Of a stretch of DNA of 33,504 nucleotides, positions 29,513 through 33,504 are shown piece by piece; position 1 is the stretch's first letter, and the number at the start of each line of letters is the position of its first letter. The position numbers and the translations under genes are program-made. The notes beneath the pieces are model-generated. The model had not been told where the DNA came from and did no database searches. It saw only the letters and a list, made by a program, of their open reading frames with translations. This DNA comes from a virus. The DNA lies in IMG/VR virus record IMGVR_UViG_3300025122_006649, positions 1-33,504 of that record. The stretch is one strand, 5' to 3'.

Positions 29513-29602
29513 AGGTATTGTCTCGGAAGGGTATCAGACTTCCCGGGCGATAACATCAATCGAGCCGCCTAAAGTGCTGATACCACTGAGGGCGGTTTTT
29601 TT
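29513..29602 (+). ncRNA. Structured leader RNA with complementary loops
   Basis: Hairpin 1: GGAAG/CTTCC (29525-29529/29539-29543), loop GGTATCAGA. Hairpin 2: CCGCC..AGTG / CACT..GGCGG (29565-29595) with loop CTGATAC. The loops contain GTATCAG and CTGATAC, exact 7-base complements, so they could form a kissing pair. Hairpin 2 is followed by seven Ts and lies just before the ParB start, so it can act as a terminator between promoter and gene. Confidence 0.5.
29565..29602 (+). terminator. Leader terminator / attenuator
   Basis: CCGCC (29565-29569) pairs with GGCGG (29591-29595), with an inner AGTG/CACT stem, and is followed by seven Ts (29596-29602). It stands between the promoter and the ParB-like gene, so it probably attenuates that operon or makes a short RNA. 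Confidence 0.7.
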
Positions 29603-29617
29603 ATGAGAGGTAGAGAG

Positions 29618-30817
29618 GTGAAGAGTATCGTGGAAATACCAATCGACAAACTGGTAGCGAATCCGCATCGAAACATTGAGGAATACGAGCTTGACGAAGA
29701 TTTGGTCGAGTCGTTGATGGCGTCGATGAATGCGACTGATGTATGGCTCGGATTGGAAGCAAGGGAACGAAATGACGGGATGTACGAGATCGCATTCGGA
29801 CATCATCGATTGGAGGCAGCGAAGCGGATTGGTGTTAAGTCTGTCGTGGTGTCGGTTTCTGAGCGTTCGGAGTTGGACATGCTCGACATGATGATTCAGG
29901 AGAATCACGCAAGGCGGGATCTGCCCCAGATGGTCGTACTCGAAGAGGTCAGTTCTGCTGCGGCATACTGGAACGAGCTATTACAAAAGCATCCTGACTA
30001 CGACACGGCACCGGATGAGATCAAGTCCAGGATTCCCGATAAGCGACATTACACAAGAGCCGTGAATGAAGGTATCGGAAAGCGCTTTTTAACTGATGTT
30101 CTGGGAGGGAATATTGGTTTTCATGCAATCCAGAATGCGCTTGAAATGTTGGCAGCTATGACGGCGGAACATGATGTTCCGCCGTCAGACGATGATGACG
30201 ACGAACCCGATATCGCTATGGATGACTGGGGTGAAGAACCGACCCCGGAAGAAATAGAACAGATGAGGCTCGACAGAGAGCGACTAAAAACCAAGATCGA
30301 AGATGAACCAGAAGAAAAACCAAACAAGGTTGTATCGAAGGGCGCTCTTGCCATATTCACTTCTCAAGGTCATGCGAAAGCATTCATGGACGAAGTGAAC
30401 GATCCCGACGTAGCCCAAGTTATCGACGTCAAGGAACATACGAAACTTGCAAAACGTATCGTCGATATGTTGGGTTCCGAGATGACCGTAAAGACGATCA
30501 AGAAGAAAATCCGGGATATTGCAGCGGTGCGTATAGCGGCACGCTCGAAAGACGAAGCAGAGAAAGCTGGCAAACTACGCGATTACGAGTTGACCAAGCT
30601 CAAAAATGAAACAGGCGAAATATCGAAGCAATGTAAGAAGCTGTCAGGTTCGCTATCAGAATACACAAACAAGCTCGAATCGCTCGGCGTGTCGGAGCGG
30701 ATGAACGGGATAGAAGTAATGGAGCTTTCCAACGCCATTGTGGATGTAGTGAGAGAAATAGAACGCGTTGCGTTCTACGTAGGATATAACCAAGAAGAGG
30801 ATATCAAAGATGTTTGA
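29618..30817 (+). CDS. ParB/sulfiredoxin-fold domain protein
   Basis: I prefer the GTG at 29618 (399 residues), with AGAGG seven bases upstream; the ATG at 29603 touches the terminator T-run. The N-terminus is a ParB-type nuclease/partition domain: 'IPIDKLVANPHRN', 'LVESLMASMNATDVW', 'FGHHRLEAAKRIGVKSV' with the GHHR motif, and 'MIQENHARRDLPQMVVLEE'. An acidic linker (DDDDDEPDI) and a long helical coiled-coil C-terminus follow. In phages such proteins act in DNA partition, regulation or as nickases/CTP switches. It heads the rightward early operon. Confidence 0.75.
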   Translation: MKSIVEIPIDKLVANPHRNIEEYELDEDLVESLMASMNATDVWLGLEARERNDGMYEIAFGHHRLEAAKRIGVKSVVVSVSERSELDMLDMMIQENHARRDLPQMVVLEEVSSAAAYWNELLQKHPDYDTAPDEIKSRIPDKRHYTRAVNEGIGKRFLTDVLGGNIGFHAIQNALEMLAAMTAEHDVPPSDDDDDEPDIAMDDWGEEPTPEEIEQMRLDRERLKTKIEDEPEEKPNKVVSKGALAIFTSQGHAKAFMDEVNDPDVAQVIDVKEHTKLAKRIVDMLGSEMTVKTIKKKIRDIAAVRIAARSKDEAEKAGKLRDYELTKLKNETGEISKQCKKLSGSLSEYTNKLESLGVSERMNGIEVMELSNAIVDVVREIERVAFYVGYNQEEDIKDV

Positions 30818-31373
30818 TGATGCTCCAGAGGAACAAACAGACCGGATCCAAGAAGCGTATGTCGCAGTTAGAGACGGAATAGATGCGAATGCAATCGTTA
30901 CATGGGAAGAGCTCTGCGGACCTATGTATTTCGATATGTACACAAACGGGAAAATGCCGGAACAAGGCACCGATGAATGGACGGCTTTCGTTCAGCACAG
31001 ATGCAAGATGAAAATCCAAGTCAATAAAAAGGCCGGTCGCATGGGTGCCGAATGGCGCTTGTATTCCCATGTTCCAGGAGAGTCGCTCATCAAGAAACAC
31101 AAAACACACATGGTGAAAGGAGAAATCGTACACAGAATGAAACGTGTAGCCGGTTCGCTTTCGGTCATGGCGTCTGCCGCTCATGAGATGTTGAACGTCA
31201 TGGGATTGACCACCAAAGATAGGCATAGATTGGAGCAGGCTCGATTTTCTGCTGAAGGTGCGCGGTTGAATTATGTAGGCATGATTCAGTCGATGGACGC
31301 ACTGGACAAGGGAACGAAGCAATTATTGTTGAGCATGTTTGACGTTGATACAAGCGAAGGTGAAGAAGAGTAA
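30810..31373 (+). CDS. Hypothetical 187-residue protein
   Basis: The ATG overlaps the ParB stop, so the two are coupled. The product is acidic at its start (FDDAPEEQTDRIQEAY), basic in the middle ('INKKAGRMGAEWRLYSH', 'KKHKTHMVKGEIVHRMKR'), and helical toward an acidic end (DTSEGEEE). I recognise no family. Its link with the ParB-like protein suggests a partner in the same DNA process. Confidence 0.65.
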   Translation: MFDDAPEEQTDRIQEAYVAVRDGIDANAIVTWEELCGPMYFDMYTNGKMPEQGTDEWTAFVQHRCKMKIQVNKKAGRMGAEWRLYSHVPGESLIKKHKTHMVKGEIVHRMKRVAGSLSVMASAAHEMLNVMGLTTKDRHRLEQARFSAEGARLNYVGMIQSMDALDKGTKQLLLSMFDVDTSEGEEE

Positions 31374-31401
31374 GCGAAGCAGATACCCACTCATCCACCA
31401 A

Positions 31402-31440
31402 AGCGACCGTCGCAGCAATCCTGCCGGTCGCTTTCTTTTT
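31402..31440 (+). terminator. Rho-independent terminator
   Basis: AGCGACCG (31402-31409) and CGGTCGCT (31425-31432) form a perfect 8-bp stem, followed by TTCTTTTT. It closes the ParB operon. Confidence 0.85.
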
Positions 31441-31450
31441 GCCCTTTCTG

Positions 31451-31479
31451 TTGACAAGTTATAGACCGTTCTGTACAGT
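31451..31479 (+). promoter_or_regulatory. Rightward promoter for the replication operon
   Basis: TTGACA (31451-31456), 17 bases, TACAGT (31474-31479). The palindrome CTGTACAG covers the -10. The ATG of the HTH gene starts six bases after the -10, so a leaderless transcript is likely. Confidence 0.7.
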
Positions 31480-31485
31480 TATACC

Positions 31486-31671
31486 ATGCAAAACCGAAAT
31501 ACAACATTGCGAGAACTTGCTACCGAGCTTGGCATTTCGCAACCAGGCACGTTGAAGCTCATCAAAAAGTATGGCCTTGGAGTTATGCAAGCGGGAATGT
31601 GGATGCTTTCTGCAAATGAAGTAGAGGTCGCGAAAAGACATTGCCGAGCGTACATGCTTGCGAATAGGTAA
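31486..31671 (+). CDS. Small HTH DNA-binding protein
   Basis: The 61-residue product has a helix-turn-helix like excisionase/MerR starters ('TLRELATELGISQPGTLKLIKKYGLGVMQAGMWMLSANEVEVAK'). It has no ribosome site; the promoter -10 is six bases before the ATG. The palindrome over that -10 makes autoregulation possible. It is followed by the replisome organizer and may control it. Confidence 0.7.
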   Translation: MQNRNTTLRELATELGISQPGTLKLIKKYGLGVMQAGMWMLSANEVEVAKRHCRAYMLANR

Positions 31672-31674
31672 AGC

Positions 31675-32481
31675 ATGGCTAATTGGCTCAAGCTCGATAC
31701 CAACATCATGCATGACGAAAAAATTCTTATCATTCGTAAATACCCAGATGGTGACAAGCTGTTTGTCTTGTGGATCGGCTTGTTGTGCCTTGCTATGAAA
31801 CGCGAAAGCGAGGTGCTCTACATTGCGGATGATATGCCTTACACGCCGGACGATATCGCCGCCTATTTGGATTTGCCTATCAATGTCGTCAATATGGGCC
31901 TCGGCCTATTTGAACGATTGGGTATGATTTGCGCTGTCGGGGACGAAATAATAGTTACCAAGTTCGCAGATCATCAAAACCTTGAGGCTATCAGCAGGCA
32001 ACGAAAACAGAGTAGGGAGCGAATGAAACGGTACCGAGAGCGGTTGGCGCTACCAATTCCAGATGTTACGCGTATCGTTACGCGTATGCAACGCAAAAGT
32101 TACGAGACAGAGTTAGAGAAAGAAGAAGAGAGAGAGAAAGAAGGGGATATTGTCGGGCGCTTGCCCGACGTTGCCCCTAAACCCACTAAGCCTAAACTGC
32201 CTATCGCCGAAACTACAAGACAGATTATCGAATACCTCAACGAAAAAGGCGGGACTAAATGCAACCCGGAGGCTCAAGGCAACCGTGCCAAAGTCGGGAG
32301 GCTTCTCCGTAAAGGGTACACCATCGAGGATATGAAAAAGGTAATCGTCATCAAGTCGCTGAAATGGAAAGACAACGGAAAAATGCGCGACTATTTGAGA
32401 CCGTCTACATTATTCGGGCCTGAGAAGTTTGACGATTACATAGCAGAGTACGAATTGGAGCGAAGCGATGCTGCCAGATGA
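31675..32481 (+). CDS. Phage replisome organizer (DnaD-like)
   Basis: The 268-residue product has the phage replisome-organizer N-terminus ('WLKLDTNIMHDEKILIIRKYPDGDKLFVLWIGLLCLA', 'YTPDDIAAYLDLPINVVNMGLGLFERLGMI'), a winged-helix fold that binds the phage origin, a charged linker, and the conserved phage C-terminal domain ('IIEYLNEKGG', 'RLLRKGYTIEDMKKVIVIKSLKWKDNGKMRDYLRPSTLFGPEKFDDYI'). Such proteins load the host or phage helicase. AGGTAAAG precedes the ATG. The origin is often inside such a gene; I did not see clear iterons. Confidence 0.88.
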   Translation: MANWLKLDTNIMHDEKILIIRKYPDGDKLFVLWIGLLCLAMKRESEVLYIADDMPYTPDDIAAYLDLPINVVNMGLGLFERLGMICAVGDEIIVTKFADHQNLEAISRQRKQSRERMKRYRERLALPIPDVTRIVTRMQRKSYETELEKEEEREKEGDIVGRLPDVAPKPTKPKLPIAETTRQIIEYLNEKGGTKCNPEAQGNRAKVGRLLRKGYTIEDMKKVIVIKSLKWKDNGKMRDYLRPSTLFGPEKFDDYIAEYELERSDAAR

Positions 32482-32929
32482 CGTTTTGAAAGTGGTTACC
32501 CAAGACCACATGTTTGAGTTTCAACGTATCAGATGGGCGCGTATAAAACAGAGTGGCGGCGATTCGTTATTGCTTACCCTCATAGAAAACGAGTCAGCCG
32601 GCGGACCATGCACCCATTGCGGAAAGCCGTGGCGGAAAATAGAGGTAAAAAATCAATTTGCAGACTTCGTGTATTACGACCCGGATTGCGAATGCTATTG
32701 GAGATGCGAGAAATGCAATATGAGTCTACACGGCGTTACCTTTCCAAACAGAGAACCGGGACCGTACGTGTGCCCGAGGTGCGGATATCCTGGCGAAGAA
32801 CGATGGGTGTTGCTTTGTTACGTATGCGCGCAGCGTAGCACTAAGCACATAGGGGAATACGTACGTTGGAAATGTCCTGAATGTTCCGGTGGAAAGGGCT
32901 ACAGAAAACGCAAGGATCTGGAATTATGA
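32468..32929 (+). CDS. Multi-zinc-ribbon protein
   Basis: The 153-residue product has six Cys pairs (C48/C51, C74/C76, C80/C83, C102/C105, C117/C120, C136/C139), giving about three zinc ribbons. It overlaps the organizer gene by 14 bases. Similar proteins in phages are linked to replication or transcription, but no certain family is recognised. Confidence 0.65.
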   Translation: MLPDDVLKVVTQDHMFEFQRIRWARIKQSGGDSLLLTLIENESAGGPCTHCGKPWRKIEVKNQFADFVYYDPDCECYWRCEKCNMSLHGVTFPNREPGPYVCPRCGYPGEERWVLLCYVCAQRSTKHIGEYVRWKCPECSGGKGYRKRKDLEL

Positions 32930-32964
32930 AATTATCTGAGAGATTACAAGGGGAGGAATGAGTG

Positions 32965-33255
32965 ATGAACGGAAAAATTGATGAGAAAGGCTATCTACAT
33001 ATCAAACGTGGCGAAAACATGACGGCGCAAATATGCCCTTTTGACCCGAGTGCTGCAAATCCGGATTTCAGAACACAGGAATGCGGCGATTGGTGTTCGC
33101 TGTTTAGCGAGTCAGAACCTCATGAAGAGTGGGTTGCCGATCGAAAACGGCAACAGATTGATAACGTCTCGGCGAGCCTTGAGAATCAAGACACCCAAAA
33201 AATCGGACACCATAAAGGGGTGATTGATGGCGAAGTCAGGTGGTTTCGCAGATGA
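32965..33255 (+). CDS. Small Cys-containing phage protein
   Basis: About 96 residues from the ATG at 32965; a GTG three bases earlier is also possible, with GGGGAGG upstream of both. The motif 'ICPFDPS...QECGDWCSLF' is a Cys cluster found in small phage proteins. The rest is charged and helical. An 11-codon frame (MKLSERLQGEE) precedes it and overlaps the zinc gene stop. Function unknown. Confidence 0.6.
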   Translation: MNGKIDEKGYLHIKRGENMTAQICPFDPSAANPDFRTQECGDWCSLFSESEPHEEWVADRKRQQIDNVSASLENQDTQKIGHHKGVIDGEVRWFRR

Positions 33256-33440
33256 ACATACTCACCTGGCTATTCGTCGCGTGGCTTATGCTGTGTTGTA
33301 TCGTTGCTGCGATGGTGAATAACGGTTACGGCGCCGATGAGGTTGTGAAGAAATATAGGCACTGGTTGTGGTGCAGGAGGAAGAATGAAAACGATAACAG
33401 TACAAAGGGCCACGGTTCCAACATACAAGACAAAGCCTGA
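33252..33440 (+). CDS. Small membrane protein
   Basis: From the ATG at 33252, which overlaps the previous stop (ATGA), the product has 62 residues with one membrane helix (ILTWLFVAWLMLCCIVAAMV) and a basic, polar C-terminus (WLWCRRKNENDNSTKGHG). No family is recognised. Confidence 0.6.
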   Translation: MNILTWLFVAWLMLCCIVAAMVNNGYGADEVVKKYRHWLWCRRKNENDNSTKGHGSNIQDKA

Positions 33441-33504
33441 CTCCGATCCCGACTTGTCAGATGCGATGGACGAGGTGGACGAATATTTGGAGGCGGTGAA
33501 ATGA
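33385..33504 (+). CDS. 39-residue acidic peptide
   Basis: A short gene (MKTITVQRATVPTYKTK... ending YLEAVK) with a perfect AGGAGG site. It overlaps the preceding gene in another frame and ends on the last base of the window (TGA). The ATGA at the end suggests another gene begins just past the window. Function unknown. Confidence 0.55.
   Translation: MKTITVQRATVPTYKTKPDSDPDLSDAMDEVDEYLEAVK

Noticed and set aside
1-33504. CRISPR array, integrase, attachment site, insertion sequence
   Set aside because: I saw no regularly spaced repeats, recombinase gene, or terminal inverted repeats with a transposase.

Overview
This window is a 33.5 kb piece of a tailed, long-tailed (siphovirus-like) double-stranded DNA phage or prophage. 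It holds a complete run from scaffold and coat genes to distal tail genes, with a tape measure and a tail-chaperone frameshift, but no terminase, portal, integrase or DNA polymerase; these must lie outside. The lysis genes include spanin-like membrane proteins, so the host is probably a diderm (Gram-negative-type) bacterium. Promoters are bacterial sigma-70-like and most genes have good Shine-Dalgarno sites. Base composition is near 48% GC. I cannot name the host genus.

Layout. 1-13.6 kb, rightward: scaffold, coat protein, a small capsid-associated protein, head-tail connector genes, tail terminator, major tail protein, tail chaperone with a textbook -1 frameshift site, 1086-residue tape measure, three large distal tail proteins, then small accessory genes. 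13.6-13.83 kb: convergent gap holding the terminator of the leftward operon. 13.83-29.33 kb, leftward: (reading in transcription order from 29.3 kb) helicase-methyltransferase fusion, YhhQ-type transporter, DpdA-like transglycosylase, an interrupted tRNA-like gene, RtcB RNA ligase, M23 endolysin, two nested spanin-like genes, a holin-like gene, ribbon-helix-helix protein, VRR-NUC nuclease, several tiny genes, an HTH protein, an SF2 helicase split by an intein, a Mom-like DNA modification protein, zinc proteins, YqaJ exonuclease, RecT annealing protein and two tiny genes. 29.33-29.60 kb: a dense divergent control region with face-to-face promoters and two structured short RNAs. 29.6-33.5 kb, rightward: ParB-like protein, unknown protein, terminator, a small HTH gene, replisome organizer, zinc-ribbon protein and small genes, running off the window end.

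How the genes fit together. YqaJ plus RecT form a recombination pair. Mom-like protein (adenine), DpdA-like protein plus YhhQ (7-deazaguanine) and the helicase-methyltransferase suggest layered DNA base modification against host restriction. M23 enzyme, spanins and holin form a lysis cassette. Leftward promoters share a 13-bp near-palindrome over the -10 box, suggesting one regulator controls them.

The most unusual items are (1) a LAGLIDADG homing endonuclease gene with its own ribosome site nested out of frame inside the helicase intein, overlapping both splicing ends; (2) a 146-nt tRNA-like gene with intact acceptor, D and T arms but a long insertion in the anticodon region, 25 nt upstream of and co-oriented with an RtcB RNA ligase gene; and (3) nested, fully overlapping spanin-like genes.
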